64,000 bases of DNA from Coralloluteibacterium thermophilum (GTDB lineage Bacteria; Pseudomonadota; Gammaproteobacteria; Xanthomonadales; Xanthomonadaceae): the NCBI RefSeq assembly GCF_042654365.1, contig NZ_JBHSGG010000030.1:1-64000 (forward strand). Direction: 5' to 3'. A model generated the notes under the pieces. The model saw only the letters and a list, made by a program, of their open reading frames with translations. It was not told where the DNA came from and did not search any database. Positions 18,015 through 29,202 of this stretch are shown here, one piece after another. A program made the position numbers and the translations under genes. Each line of letters begins with the position of its first letter. The stretch's first letter is position 1.

Positions 18015-19445
18015 TCAGGTCGCCGAGCGCTGCTCGGCCTTCTGCTCGGCGACCTCGCGCCCGGCCTCGGCACGACCGGCCATCTCGGCCCCCGCGTCGC
18101 GCGGCAGGCGCCACATCATCCAGGCCGAACTGGCCGAGATCAGGCCGACGGTGAGGAAGGCGAAGCCGAAGTTGATCACCGCCTCGATGGGCGCCCCGGT
18201 GGCCACCGAGGCGAGCTGCAGGGCATAGCCGCCGACCGCGATGCCGAGGGTGAGCGACACCTGCTGGACCATGCCGGCGAGGCTCGACGCGTGGCTCATG
18301 CGCGCCTGGTCCACCTCGGCGTAGGCGATGGCGTTGAGGCTGGTGAACTGCAGCGAGCGGAAGCAGCCGCTGACCAGCAGCACCGCGACGATCAGGAGAT
18401 GCGGCGTGTCGGGCCGGAACAGGCCGAAGCCCGCCAGCAGCGCCGAGGCGATCAGCGCGTTGACCACCAGCACGCGACGGAAGCCGAAGCTGCGGATCAC
18501 GCGCGCGGCGATGGTCTTCATGAACAGCGCGCCGGCCGCCGAGGCGAAGGTCAGCAGGCCGGCCTCGAACGGATTCAGCCCGAAGCCCAGCTGCAGCATC
18601 AGCGGCAGCAGGAAGGGCGTCGCGCCGATGCCGATGCGGAACAGCGCGCCGCCGAGCACGCCCGCGCGCAGGGTCGGCAGGCGCAGCAGGCCGAGGTCGA
18701 TCAGCGGGTGCGCGTGCCGGCGCGCATGCGGCACGTACAGCGCCACCGCGGCCACGCCCGCGACCAGGCAGGCCAGGGCGACGCGCACGTCCACCATGTG
18801 CTGGCTCAGCGTGGAGAAGCCGAACATCGCCAGGCCGAGTCCGAGCCCGGACAGGGCGAAGCCGGTCCAGTCCAGCGGCGCGCGCGGCTGGCGGATCTGC
18901 GGGATGAAGCGCCACGCCAGCCAGATCCCGGCGATGCCGATCGGCAGGTTGATCAGGAAGATCCAGCGCCAGTGCGCGTAGGTCGAGATGAAGCCGCCGA
19001 GCACCGGCCCCAGCATCGGCCCGACCAGGGCCGGCACCGTCAGCCAGCTCAGCGCCTGCACCAGTTCGTTCTTGGGCACAGTGCGCAGCAGCACCAGGCG
19101 ACCCACCGGGACCATCAGCGCGCCGCCCGTCCCCTGCAGGAAGCGCGCGGCGACCAGCTCCGGCAGGGTGCTGCTGGCGGCGCAGGCCACCGAGCCGAGC
19201 AGGTAGACGCCGATCGCCGCCATGAAGGTGCTGCGCGCGCCGAAGCGGTCGGCGACCCAGCCGCTCACCGGGATGAACACCGCGAGCGCGAGCATGTAGG
19301 TGGTGAGCGCGAGCTTGAGCGCGATGGGCTCGGTGCCGAGGTCGGCGGCGATGGCGGGCAGCGACGTCGAGATCGACGTCGAGTCCATGTTCTCGATGAA
19401 CAGCGCGCAGGCGACGATGAGCGGCAGCAGCCGCGCCGGCCTCAT
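18015..19445 (-). CDS. MFS drug-efflux transporter, DHA2/EmrB-like
   Basis: A 476-residue polytopic inner-membrane protein. Motif A is visible in GWVADRFGARSTF, motif B in ARFLQGTGGALMVPVGRL and the antiporter motif C in ALVGPMLGPVLGGFIS, with N-terminal ENMDSTSISTSLPAIA as in the DHA2 group. This points to proton-driven export of drugs or metabolites. No membrane-fusion partner or regulator is adjacent. The C-terminal 30 residues are hydrophilic and charged. Confidence in family is high, and in substrate none. Confidence 0.92.
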   Translation of the reverse strand: MRPARLLPLIVACALFIENMDSTSISTSLPAIAADLGTEPIALKLALTTYMLALAVFIPVSGWVADRFGARSTFMAAIGVYLLGSVACAASSTLPELVAARFLQGTGGALMVPVGRLVLLRTVPKNELVQALSWLTVPALVGPMLGPVLGGFISTYAHWRWIFLINLPIGIAGIWLAWRFIPQIRQPRAPLDWTGFALSGLGLGLAMFGFSTLSQHMVDVRVALACLVAGVAAVALYVPHARRHAHPLIDLGLLRLPTLRAGVLGGALFRIGIGATPFLLPLMLQLGFGLNPFEAGLLTFASAAGALFMKTIAARVIRSFGFRRVLVVNALIASALLAGFGLFRPDTPHLLIVAVLLVSGCFRSLQFTSLNAIAYAEVDQARMSHASSLAGMVQQVSLTLGIAVGGYALQLASVATGAPIEAVINFGFAFLTVGLISASSAWMMWRLPRDAGAEMAGRAEAGREVAEQKAEQRSAT

Positions 19446-19556
19446 CGCTGGTGGCTCCGCATCGGCATGGACGCGCGAGCATGCCGCCGCGCGCGTCGAG
19501 GCCGCATGTGCGGCGGCGGCCTCATCGCGCGGGCCGCGCCGGCGGCCCGCATGGCG

Positions 19557-21623
19557 TCACGCCGCGAGGCCGTAGCTGCGCAGCAGGGCGTCCGGCTGGG
19601 GTTCGCGGCCGCGGAAGGCGACGAAGCTCTCCAGGGCCGGGCGCGACCCGCCGACCGCGAGGATCTCGCGGCGGAAGCGCGCGCCGGTCTCGGCGTCCAG
19701 CACCTGCCCGCCGGCGGCCGCGGCTTCCTCGAAGGCGGCGAAGGCGTCCGCCGACAGCACCTCGGCCCAGAGGTAGCTGTAGTAGCCCGCGGCGTAGCCG
19801 CCCGCGAAGACGTGGGTGAAGGCATTGGGGAAGCGGTGCCACGCGGGCGGCCGGATCACCGCCACCTCCTCGCGCACCTGGTCGAGGATCTCCAGCGCGC
19901 GCGCGCCGCGCGCCGGGTCGTACTCCAGGTGCAGGCGAAAGTCGAACAGCGCGAACTCGAGCTGGCGCACCAGGAACAGCCCCGCGTGGAAATGCCGCGC
20001 GGCGAGCATCCTGTCGTAGAGCGCCTGCGGCAGCGGCTCGCCGGTCTCGTGATGGCGGGCGAACAGGTCCAGGGTCTCGCGCGCCCAGGCGAAGTTCTCC
20101 AGGAACTGGCTGGGCAGCTCGACCGCGTCCCACTCCACGCCGCCGATGCCGCCGACGCTGGGCCAGGCGACCTCGGTCAGCAGGTGGTGCAGGCCGTGGC
20201 CGAACTCGTGGAACAGGGTCAGCACGTCGTCGTGGGTGAGCAGCGCCGGCTTGCCGTCCGCCGGCGGCGCGAAGTTGCAGACCAGGAAGGCGACCGGCAT
20301 CTGCTCGCCGTCGGCGCCGCGGATGCGCGAGCGGCAGACGTCCATCCACGCGCCGCCGCGCTTGCCGTCGCGGGCGTAGACGTCGGTGTAGAAGCCGGCG
20401 CGGACGCTGCCGTCGGCATCGAGCACCTCGTAGTAGCGCGCGTCCGGATGCCACAGGTCCACGCCCTCGCGGGCGCGCAGGCGCACGCCGAAGGCGCGCT
20501 CGGCGACGGTGAACAGGCCCTGCATCGCGGCGTCGAGCGGGAAGTAGGGCTTGATGTCCTCCTCGCTGAAGTCGAAGCGCGCCACGCGCAGCTTCTCCGC
20601 GGCGTAGGCGACGTCCCAGGGCTCGAGCGTGTCGAGCCCGAGCTCGGCCTTCGCGAAGGCCGCGAGGTCGGCCAGCTCGCGCTCGGCGACCGGCCGCGCG
20701 CGCGCGGCGAGGTCGCGCAGGAAGCCGAGCACGCGCTCCGGGCTCACCGCCATCTTGTCGGCCAGCGAGAGGTGCGCGGCCGACTCGAAGCCGAGCAGGC
20801 GCGCGGACTCGTGGCGCAGCGCCATGATCTCCTCGATGCGCGCGGCGTTGTCGAACTTCGGATCGTGCGGACCCTGGTCGGAGGCGCGCGTGGCGGAGGC
20901 GGTGTAGACCTCGCGCCGCAGCTCGCGGTCGTCGGCGTAGGTCATGACCGCCTGCACCGCCGGGCCCTTCAGCGTGGCGAGCCAGCCTTCGCGTCCCTTG
21001 TCCCGGGCCGCCTGCGCCAGGATCGCGCGCGCCGAGGCGGGCAGGCCGGCCAGCTCGGCCTCGCTCACCGGACGGGTCCAGGCGTCGGTGGCGTCCAGCA
21101 CCGCCTCGCCGAACTCGGTGGAGAGCTTGGACAGGCGGTTCTCGATCTCGCGGAAGCGCGCCCGCTCCGCGCCCTCCAGGCCCACGCCCGAGAGGCGGAA
21201 GTCGCGCAGGGCGTCCTCGACCAGGGTCTTCTGCGCCGCATCGAGCGCGCCGAAGCCCGGCCCGCCGCGCACCGCCTGCACGGCCTCGTACAGGGCGCGG
21301 TTCTGGCCCAGCTCGGTGGAGAAGTCGGTCAGCCTGTCCTGCGCGTCGGCATAGACCTCGCGCAACTCCGGCGAGTCCTTGACCCCGTGCAGGTGCCCGA
21401 CCGGCGCCCACACGTGCGACAGCCGCGCCTCCCAGTGCTCGAGGGGCGCGATCAGACTGTCGAAGTCGCGCGCGGCGGGATCGTCGACCAGCCGCTCCAC
21501 CGCGGCACGGTAGTCGGCGAGCACCGCGTCGACCGCCGGGCCGACATGCGCGGGAACGATGGCGGAGAAGGCCGGCAGAGCGTCGGCGGCGAGCAGCGGG
21601 TTGTCGGTCTGGGGCGTGGTCAT
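19557..21623 (-). CDS. prlC: Oligopeptidase A (M3 family zinc metallopeptidase)
   Basis: A 688-residue cytoplasmic peptidase of family M3A that degrades short peptides, including cleaved signal peptides. The zinc site is HEFGH (H472, E473, H476), followed by GGVEWDAVELPSQFLENF, which supplies the third ligand region. The C-terminal HVFAGGYAAGYYSYLWAE is a substrate-binding loop typical of PrlC and Dcp. The start MTTPQTDNP at 21623 is where homology begins; the frame stays open upstream through the repeat-rich intergenic region. No purine-rich ribosome site precedes it. Confidence 0.94.
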   Translation of the reverse strand: MTTPQTDNPLLAADALPAFSAIVPAHVGPAVDAVLADYRAAVERLVDDPAARDFDSLIAPLEHWEARLSHVWAPVGHLHGVKDSPELREVYADAQDRLTDFSTELGQNRALYEAVQAVRGGPGFGALDAAQKTLVEDALRDFRLSGVGLEGAERARFREIENRLSKLSTEFGEAVLDATDAWTRPVSEAELAGLPASARAILAQAARDKGREGWLATLKGPAVQAVMTYADDRELRREVYTASATRASDQGPHDPKFDNAARIEEIMALRHESARLLGFESAAHLSLADKMAVSPERVLGFLRDLAARARPVAERELADLAAFAKAELGLDTLEPWDVAYAAEKLRVARFDFSEEDIKPYFPLDAAMQGLFTVAERAFGVRLRAREGVDLWHPDARYYEVLDADGSVRAGFYTDVYARDGKRGGAWMDVCRSRIRGADGEQMPVAFLVCNFAPPADGKPALLTHDDVLTLFHEFGHGLHHLLTEVAWPSVGGIGGVEWDAVELPSQFLENFAWARETLDLFARHHETGEPLPQALYDRMLAARHFHAGLFLVRQLEFALFDFRLHLEYDPARGARALEILDQVREEVAVIRPPAWHRFPNAFTHVFAGGYAAGYYSYLWAEVLSADAFAAFEEAAAAGGQVLDAETGARFRREILAVGGSRPALESFVAFRGREPQPDALLRSYGLAA

Positions 21624-21675
21624 GGGAGGGGAGGTGGCGGGGGGAGAGGGGGATTTCAAGTTTCGGGGCTCGCTT

Positions 21676-21855
21676 GGGAGCGGGGAACGAGGAGCAGGAG
21701 CGGGAAGCGGGAATGGGGAATCGGGAATGCAAGGTGGCCGCGTGGGGGCAGGCCTGCCAGCGAGGCGCCCCGCCGTTCCCCGCCCGCCCCCTGTCTCCGC
21801 TCCACTCCCGCTTCCCGCTTCCCGATTCCCGCTTCCCGCTTCCCGCCTCACCCCG
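21676..21855. repeat. Inverted pair of GGGNNNN heptamer repeat arms
   Basis: Left arm (about 21690-21731) has GGGAAGC, GGGAATG and GGGAATC heptads on the plus strand. The right arm (about 21803-21850) carries at least five CCCGCTT/CCCGATT heptads, the same pattern on the minus strand. The central 70 bp is unrelated to the core of the 14.1-kb copy. It occupies the space between divergent prlC and the carbonic anhydrase gene. Confidence 0.85.
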
Positions 21856-21894
21856 ATGTAGCATCCCCATCCCCCCACTCTCCACCGAGCCCCC

Positions 21895-22464
21895 ATGCCC
21901 TCCCCGCTCCGCCCCTACCTCGACGCCCGGCCGCAGCTGGGGGCGCGGGTCTACGTGGATCCGGCGGCGACGGTGATCGGGGACGTGGCGCTGGGCGACG
22001 ACGCGTCGGTGTGGCCGGGCTGCGTGCTGCGTGGGGACGTGAACCGCATCCGCATCGGCGCGCGCACGAACGTGCAGGACGGGACGATCGTGCACGTGAC
22101 CCACGAAGGGCCGTTCACCCGCCCCGGCGGCATTCCGACCCTGGTCGGCGACGACGTCACCATCGGCCACGGCGTGATCCTGCACGCCTGCACCGTCGAG
22201 GACGCCTGCCTGATCGGCATGCGCGCCATCCTGCTCGATGGCGTCGTCGTGAAGCGCCACGCCTTCGTCGGTGCCGGCGCCCTGGTGCCGCCGGGCAAGA
22301 CCGTCGGCGAGGGCGAGCTCTGGCTGGGCAACCCGGCACGGAAGGTGCGCATGCTCACCGACCGCGAGCTGGAGAACCTGCACTACTCCGCCGCGCACTA
22401 CGTGCGGGTCAAGGACCGCTACCTCGGCATGGGCGAGGTCGCCGATTCCAGCGCCGCGAGGTAG
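21895..22464 (+). CDS. Gamma carbonic anhydrase family protein
   Basis: A 189-residue left-handed beta-helix protein with hexapeptide repeats (VIGDVALGDDASVWPGCVLRG and onwards). The metal-site region includes VHVTHEG, then TIGHGVILHACTV, giving three histidines in the positions used by gamma-class enzymes. It may hydrate CO2 or be a YrdA/PaaY-like homologue without proven activity. Start ATG 21895 begins just before the first repeat. Its 3' end overlaps the convergent YkgJ-like gene by 46 bp. Confidence 0.92.
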   Translation: MPSPLRPYLDARPQLGARVYVDPAATVIGDVALGDDASVWPGCVLRGDVNRIRIGARTNVQDGTIVHVTHEGPFTRPGGIPTLVGDDVTIGHGVILHACTVEDACLIGMRAILLDGVVVKRHAFVGAGALVPPGKTVGEGELWLGNPARKVRMLTDRELENLHYSAAHYVRVKDRYLGMGEVADSSAAR

Positions 22465-22691
22465 GCGAGGGCGGCGTCGCGCGAGCCGCCGCACATCGAC
22501 GCGCTGGGCTGGAGCGAGCCGCACACCGCCGGCCGCTCGGGATGCCCGAAGATCCGGCAGCGATTGGCCTCGTCGAGCTGCACGCAGCGGACGCCGGCCG
22601 GCTTGCCCTGCGGCATGCCCGGGATGGGCGTGGAGATCGAGGGCGCGATGCAGCAGGCGCCGCAGCCGCTCCGACAGGCGAGCGCGCGCAC
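22419..22691 (-). CDS. YkgJ-family cysteine cluster protein
   Basis: A 90-residue protein with the zinc- or iron-binding cysteine pattern of YkgJ (UPF0153). It opens with ACRSGCGACC and then has GVRCVQLDEANRCRIFGHPERPAVC, with a further cysteine in SMCGG. Function unknown; the cysteines probably hold a metal. It starts at GTG 22691, two bases after the aroE stop, so it is the downstream gene of an aroE operon. The 3' end overlaps the convergent carbonic anhydrase gene. Confidence 0.85.
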   Translation of the reverse strand: MRALACRSGCGACCIAPSISTPIPGMPQGKPAGVRCVQLDEANRCRIFGHPERPAVCGSLQPSASMCGGSRDAALAYLAALESATSPMPR

Positions 22692-22693
22692 CC

Positions 22694-23545
22694 TCAGTCC
22701 GCGGTGGCGAGGGCGTCGGCGCGCGCGCGCAGGGCCGCGTAGACGGGCCCGGTGTCGGGACGGACGCCGTGCCAGCGCTGGAAGCTCTCGGCCGCCTGCT
22801 CCACCAGCATGCCGAGCCCGTCCACGGCATCCGCGCAGCCGGCGGCCCGCGCCCACGCGAGGAAGGGCACGGCGGCCTCGCCGTAGGAGAGGTCCACGGC
22901 GAGGCAGTGGCCCGGCGCGACCAGCCCGAACGGCAGGCCCACGCGCGACTGCTCGCGTCCCAGCGAGGTCGCGTTGACGATCATCCCGAAGTCGCCGAGC
23001 GCGTCGAGGTCGTCCCAGTAACGGGCACGGGCGCGCGCGGGTTCGCCGAGCGCCAGGCACAGCGCGTCGGCGCGCTCGGCGGTGCGGTTGACGACGATCA
23101 GCTCGGAGACGCCGGCGTCCAGCAGCAGGGGCGCGACGCCGCGCGCGGCGCCGCCGGCGCCCAGCAGCAGGCAGCGGCGGCCGCGCAGGTCGTGCCGGCG
23201 GCGTTCGGTGAGGTCGCGGACCAGGCCGGCGCCGTCGGTGTTGTCGCCGTGCCAGCCGCCGCCGGTCCAGGTGAGCGTGTTCGCCGCGCCGGCCGCGCGC
23301 GCGCGCGGCGTCGCCTCCGCGCAGAGAGCGAAGGCGCGCTCCTTGTGCGGCAGGGTCACGTTGAGCCCGCGCCCGCCCTCCGCGACGAAGGCGGCGAGCA
23401 CCGCCTCGAATTCCTCGGGCGCGGCCTCGATGGCGGTGTAGGTTAGGGCGATGCCGGTCTCGCGCGCGAAGGCCGCATGGATGCGCGGCGACAGCGAGTG
23501 GGCGATGGGCCGGCCGACGACGGCATAGCGTGCGGGGGTGGTCAT
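22694..23545 (-). CDS. aroE: Shikimate dehydrogenase
   Basis: A 283-residue NADP-dependent enzyme reducing 3-dehydroshikimate to shikimate in aromatic amino-acid synthesis. The shikimate-binding start is GRPIAHSLSPRIH. The catalytic lysine is in NVTLPHKE, followed by NTDGAGLVRDL. The nucleotide-binding loop GAGGAARGV and the NADP-selecting NRTAERA follow, and the C-terminus carries DGLGMLVEQAAESFQ. The ATG has the AGGAGCCGCC leader also seen before acs and hemB. Confidence 0.96.
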   Translation of the reverse strand: MTTPARYAVVGRPIAHSLSPRIHAAFARETGIALTYTAIEAAPEEFEAVLAAFVAEGGRGLNVTLPHKERAFALCAEATPRARAAGAANTLTWTGGGWHGDNTDGAGLVRDLTERRRHDLRGRRCLLLGAGGAARGVAPLLLDAGVSELIVVNRTAERADALCLALGEPARARARYWDDLDALGDFGMIVNATSLGREQSRVGLPFGLVAPGHCLAVDLSYGEAAVPFLAWARAAGCADAVDGLGMLVEQAAESFQRWHGVRPDTGPVYAALRARADALATAD

Positions 23546-23650
23546 GGCGGCTCCTGCGGCGCGAGGCGGACCGCGTCCAGCCTACGCCCGCGCCCACGAC
23601 GCGTCATGCCCGAGGGCGCCGGTGCGGCGCCGACGGCGGGCACGCCGCGC

Positions 23651-24640
<990 letters not shown>

Positions 24641-24677
24641 GACGCGGCTCCTGGGGGAGCCGGACATGATACGGGTT

Positions 24678-24849
24678 GGGGAGCGGGCAGAGGGCAGAGG
24701 GCAGAGGGCAACGGGAAGCGGGAATGCGAGGCTGTTCCATACTGCCGGCGGCGTTCCAGCCATGACGGCCCAACCATTCCCCATTCCCTCTTCCCGAGTC
24801 CCGCTTCACCCGACCGCCCCATTCCCTCTTCCCGATTCCCGCTTCACCC
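24678..24849. repeat. Inverted GGGNNNN heptamer arms between hemB and the ABC permease
   Basis: The left arm (24678-24730) contains three GGGCAGA heptads, then GGGCAAC, GGGAAGC and GGGAATG. The right side (24775-24847) holds two groups of CCCNNNN heptads (CCCATTC, CCCTCTT, CCCGATT, CCCGCTT), each ending in a CTTCACCC. The GGGCAGA version shows that the heptad consensus drifts while GGG spacing is kept. Confidence 0.85.
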
Positions 24850-24857
24850 AACACACC

Positions 24858-25702
24858 ATGCCCCGCCCCCCGCCCCCGCTCGTCGTCGCCTGCCTCGCCA
24901 CGCTGGGCGTGCTGCTGGTGCTGGTCTGGATCGGGCCTGTGCTGCTGGGGGTGGATCCGCATGCGCCGGACTGGGATGCGCTGTCCCTGCCGCCGCTGGC
25001 GGATGCGGCGCATCCGCTCGGCACCGACGCCATCGGGCGGGACGTGCTGGCGCGCAGCCTGGTCGGAGGCCGGCTGTCGCTGGGGATCGGGGTGCTGGCG
25101 AGCGCGATCGCGCTGGCGATCGGCATGGCCTGGGGCGCCGTGGCGGGCTATGCGGGCGGGGCGGTCGAGCGGGCCATGGTGCGCGTGCTCGACGTGCTCT
25201 CGGCCCTGCCCTTCCTGCTCATCGTGATCCTGCTGCTGACCCTGTTCGAGCGCTCGCTGTGGCTGATGCTGGCGGCCATCGGCGGCTACGTGTGGATCGA
25301 CCTGGCGCGGGTGGTGCGGGCCGAGGCGGCGCGCCTGCGCGAGACGCCCTTCGTGCTCGCCGCGCGGGCGAGCGGGGCGCGCTTCGACCAGGTGCTGCGC
25401 TGGCACCTGGTGCCCAACCTGCTGCCGATCGCGCTGGTCTACCTCGGCCTGATCCTGCCCCAGGCCATCCTGGTCGAGAGCTTCCTCGGCTTCCTCGGGC
25501 TGTCGGTGGACGAACCCTCGGCGAGCTGGGGCACCCTGCTGGCCGAGGGCGCCCAAGAGCTCGATACCGCGCCGTGGACCCTGCTGGTGCCGGCGGTGTT
25601 CCTCACCGCGACGCTGGCGGCCTTCCAGTTCCTCGGCGACGGCCTGCGCGACTGGCTGGACGTGCGCGGCGGCGGCGCGCTGCGCGACGCGGCGGCGACG
25701 GC

Positions 25703-25706
<4 letters not shown>
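24858..25706 (+). CDS. Oligopeptide ABC transporter permease (OppC/DppC/YejE-like)
   Basis: A 282-residue inner-membrane permease. The N-terminus has one helix and the periplasmic segment AAHPLGTDAIGRDVLARSL, the signature of the DppC/OppC subfamily. About five more helices follow. The EAA loop, RASGARFDQVLRWHLVPNL, contacts the ATPase. It probably imports peptides. Its stop overlaps the ATPase start by 4 bp. No OppB/DppB-type partner permease or binding protein is found on either side, so this may be half of a transporter whose other parts lie elsewhere, or a relic. Confidence 0.9.
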
Positions 25707-27242
<1,536 letters not shown>

Positions 27243-27244
<2 letters not shown>

Positions 27245-27360
27245 GCACGGGGCACGGGGCACGGGGCACGGGGCACGGCAGGAGCATCCAGCATCGCCGC
27301 CCTGGCCCCAAGCCCCCAGCCCCAAGCCCCAAGCCCCCAGCCCCCGAGCCCAATGCCCCA
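27243..27360. repeat. Heptamer tandem repeats GGGCACG and CCCCAAG/CCCCCAG
   Basis: Immediately after the ATPase stop, GGGCACG is repeated about four times (27250-27280). After 30 bp, a run of CAAGCCC/CCAGCCC heptads follows (27306-27360), which reads as GGG-spaced heptads on the minus strand. This is the same seven-base GGGNNNN period and inverted arrangement as the GGGAATC copies, with different fillers. Confidence 0.8.
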
Positions 27361-27461
27361 AGCCCCACGCACCAACGCCCCACCCTCGGGTCACCACCAG
27401 ATGGCGCGCCGTCGCGGGGCACGCGAAGCTGCGGCGGCGTTCCACCACTGGGCTCGACCTC

Positions 27462-28193
27462 ATGGACGGTATCCACGCCGGGATCGGCAGTGTCCCGACC
27501 TTCTTCGCCGCCGCCTCGCCGCTCGCGGCCTCGGCCCTGCAGCTGCGGGCCGCCGCGCCGGACGACCTGGGCGGACACCTGCAGGCGCTGGCGGAGGCCG
27601 GGCGCCTGCCCGAGTTCCTCGACAGCACCGCCCTCGCGCTCGACCTGGCGGCGGCCGACCCCACCTTCGCCGCCGAACTGGACGACCTGCTCGGCCGCAT
27701 CCGCGACGCGCTCGGCGAGCTCGACCTCTCGCGCCTGCCGCGGGTCGACCGGGACCAGGCCGAGGACGTGGTCGCGCGCATCGAGGACCATCTCGGCCCC
27801 ACGGCCCAGGTGCCCGGCGGCGGACTCCAGGCCCACGAGGACGCCGGCGGCCACCTGATCGAGCGCCACGTCGGGTGGACCGAGGCCCAGCTCGTGGACC
27901 GCGTGCGCCGCGAGAACATCAGCGCCGCCTCCAGCTTCGCCGACCTGCCGTCCGCCGAGGCGCTGGTCGCGGCGACCCAGCAGGAGAACGCCGGGCGCAT
28001 CGACGCCTGGCTCGACGGCCAGGGCGGCAACCGTCTGGTCGTGAACGCGCAGTTCGACGCGGTCACCGGCATCTCCGTCGCCCGCGGCGAGAACCAGGCC
28101 ACCGAGGTGCACTCCGTCCGCCTGGTGCTGGAGCGCTCCGGCGCGCTGGACGTCGGCTATAGAATCGTGACCGGCTATCCCAACGCACCCTGA
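27462..28193 (+). CDS. Free-standing RNase A-like toxin (CdiA-CT family)
   Basis: A 243-residue protein whose last 115 residues match the bacterial RNase A-like CdiA-CT domain: GGHLIERHVG, then ISAASSFADLPSAEALV, a W in INAWL-like context (IDAWLDG), and a terminal YRIVTGYP. In the characterised Yersinia CdiA-CT of this class I recall the active site as His, Arg, Thr and Tyr. Here H136, R147, T237 and Y239 sit with the same spacings (11, 90 and 2). The N-terminal 120 residues are alanine- and leucine-rich, without signal peptide, membrane segment or CdiA/PT-VENN region. The start ATG 27462 is the first after the repeats; the frame is open further upstream. An immunity-like gene follows 3 bp later. 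Confidence 0.8.
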   Translation: MDGIHAGIGSVPTFFAAASPLAASALQLRAAAPDDLGGHLQALAEAGRLPEFLDSTALALDLAAADPTFAAELDDLLGRIRDALGELDLSRLPRVDRDQAEDVVARIEDHLGPTAQVPGGGLQAHEDAGGHLIERHVGWTEAQLVDRVRRENISAASSFADLPSAEALVAATQQENAGRIDAWLDGQGGNRLVVNAQFDAVTGISVARGENQATEVHSVRLVLERSGALDVGYRIVTGYPNAP

Positions 28194-28196
28194 CGC

Positions 28197-28484
28197 ATGA
28201 GCGCGCACCCGACGCTTGAGAACTTCTTCTCCGCCTACTTCCACCAGGACTGGACGCAGGAGCAGGACAGCCCCGAGGGCGTCGTGGCCTACTACGTCGC
28301 CAACGAGTCCGAGGACGAGGTCGAGGGCCTGCGCGAGGACATCGACCGGCTGCGCGCGGAGGATCTCGACGAGGACGCGCTCGAAGCCCTGTTCCTGGAC
28401 TACGGCTGCAGCTACGACCCGGCCGCCGACGGCATGACCCGCCGCGAGTGGCTGGACGACCTGGCGCGCCAGCTCGCCGAATAG
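28197..28484 (+). CDS. CdiI-type immunity protein for the RNase A-like toxin
   Basis: A 95-residue, strongly acidic protein beginning HPTLENFFSAYFHQDW. The F-x-x-AYFHQDW pattern is the hallmark of the CdiI_2 family of contact-dependent inhibition immunity proteins. It starts 3 bp after the toxin stop, in the fixed toxin-immunity order. It should bind and block the toxin in the cytoplasm; the net negative charge fits binding to an RNA-binding surface (inference). Length is normal for the family. Confidence 0.85.
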   Translation: MSAHPTLENFFSAYFHQDWTQEQDSPEGVVAYYVANESEDEVEGLREDIDRLRAEDLDEDALEALFLDYGCSYDPAADGMTRREWLDDLARQLAE

Positions 28485-28746
28485 CCCGCCGCGGCACCCC
28501 GCGCGGCGCCCGCCGCGTACGCGCCCGCCCGCGCCGGCCACCTTTCCAAGTTCAACGGAACCCGCCGTACCCGCGGCGGGCGCGATCGCGTGCGTCCGAA
28601 GCTGAACCGCGCCGCCACGTTGACAGCGCGGTTCATCGGTGGTTGACGCGAAGGTGGTAAGTTTATCGTTAACTGCAATTCAACTTGCAGAACACTTCTG
28701 CGCAGCAATCTTAATTCTTACCATTAAGTGACTGAAGAATAAGAAG
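28485..28746 (+). promoter_or_regulatory. AT-rich intergenic region with candidate promoter
   Basis: No gene is seen here. The last 110 bases are strikingly AT-rich against the rest of the window. They hold TTGACG at 28643-28648 and TATCGT at 28664-28669 (15-bp spacer, weak). A 6-bp inverted pair GGTAAG (28656-28661) and CTTACC (28717-28722) brackets 55 bases. This is probably the control region of the SPFH gene, whose ATG at 28747 follows a GAATAAGAAG purine run. Confidence 0.4.
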
Positions 28747-29199
28747 ATGTTGTACGCGATCGCCGCCCTCATCGTCGTCCTGCTCGTGCTGTCGGCCCGA
28801 TGGGTGCCGGAGGGTCAGGTCCATACCGTCCACCGCTTCGGGCGCTATGCGCGGGCCCTGCCGCCGGGCATCGGCTTCGTGATTCCCGGTATCGAGCGCA
28901 TCGCGCAGCGCATCTCGCTGATCGACCATCACCTCGAAGTGCCCGCCCCCGCGCTCGGCAGCGACGGCACCAGCGCCGACCTCTACTTCCAGATCCTCGG
29001 CCCGCGCCAGGCCGGCAGCGCCCTGGAGCAGGTCGACGCGGTGATGCGCCAGCACGCCGACGCGGCCCTGAGCGAACTCGCCCAGACCCGCACCGACGAC
29101 CAGCACGCACCGTCCCTCAGCGAGGCCCTCAAGAGCGCCCTGAACCGCCGTGTCTCCTCGATGGGGCTGCGGGTGATCCGGTGCGCCCTGCACAGCTGA
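28747..29199 (+). CDS. Minimal SPFH/band 7 membrane protein
   Basis: A 150-residue protein with an N-terminal membrane helix (residues 2-17) followed by a stomatin/prohibitin-like start: VPEGQVHTVHRFGRYARALPPGIGFVIPG. It then has RISLIDHHLEVP and GTSADLYFQI, which fit the first half of a band 7 domain. It ends where most SPFH proteins continue into a coiled coil, so it is about half the usual length. The ends are clean, with no adjacent fragment in another frame, so it may be a genuine short form. Function unknown; members organise membrane microdomains or regulate proteases. Confidence 0.75.
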   Translation: MLYAIAALIVVLLVLSARWVPEGQVHTVHRFGRYARALPPGIGFVIPGIERIAQRISLIDHHLEVPAPALGSDGTSADLYFQILGPRQAGSALEQVDAVMRQHADAALSELAQTRTDDQHAPSLSEALKSALNRRVSSMGLRVIRCALHS

Positions 29200-29202
29200 G
29201 CG

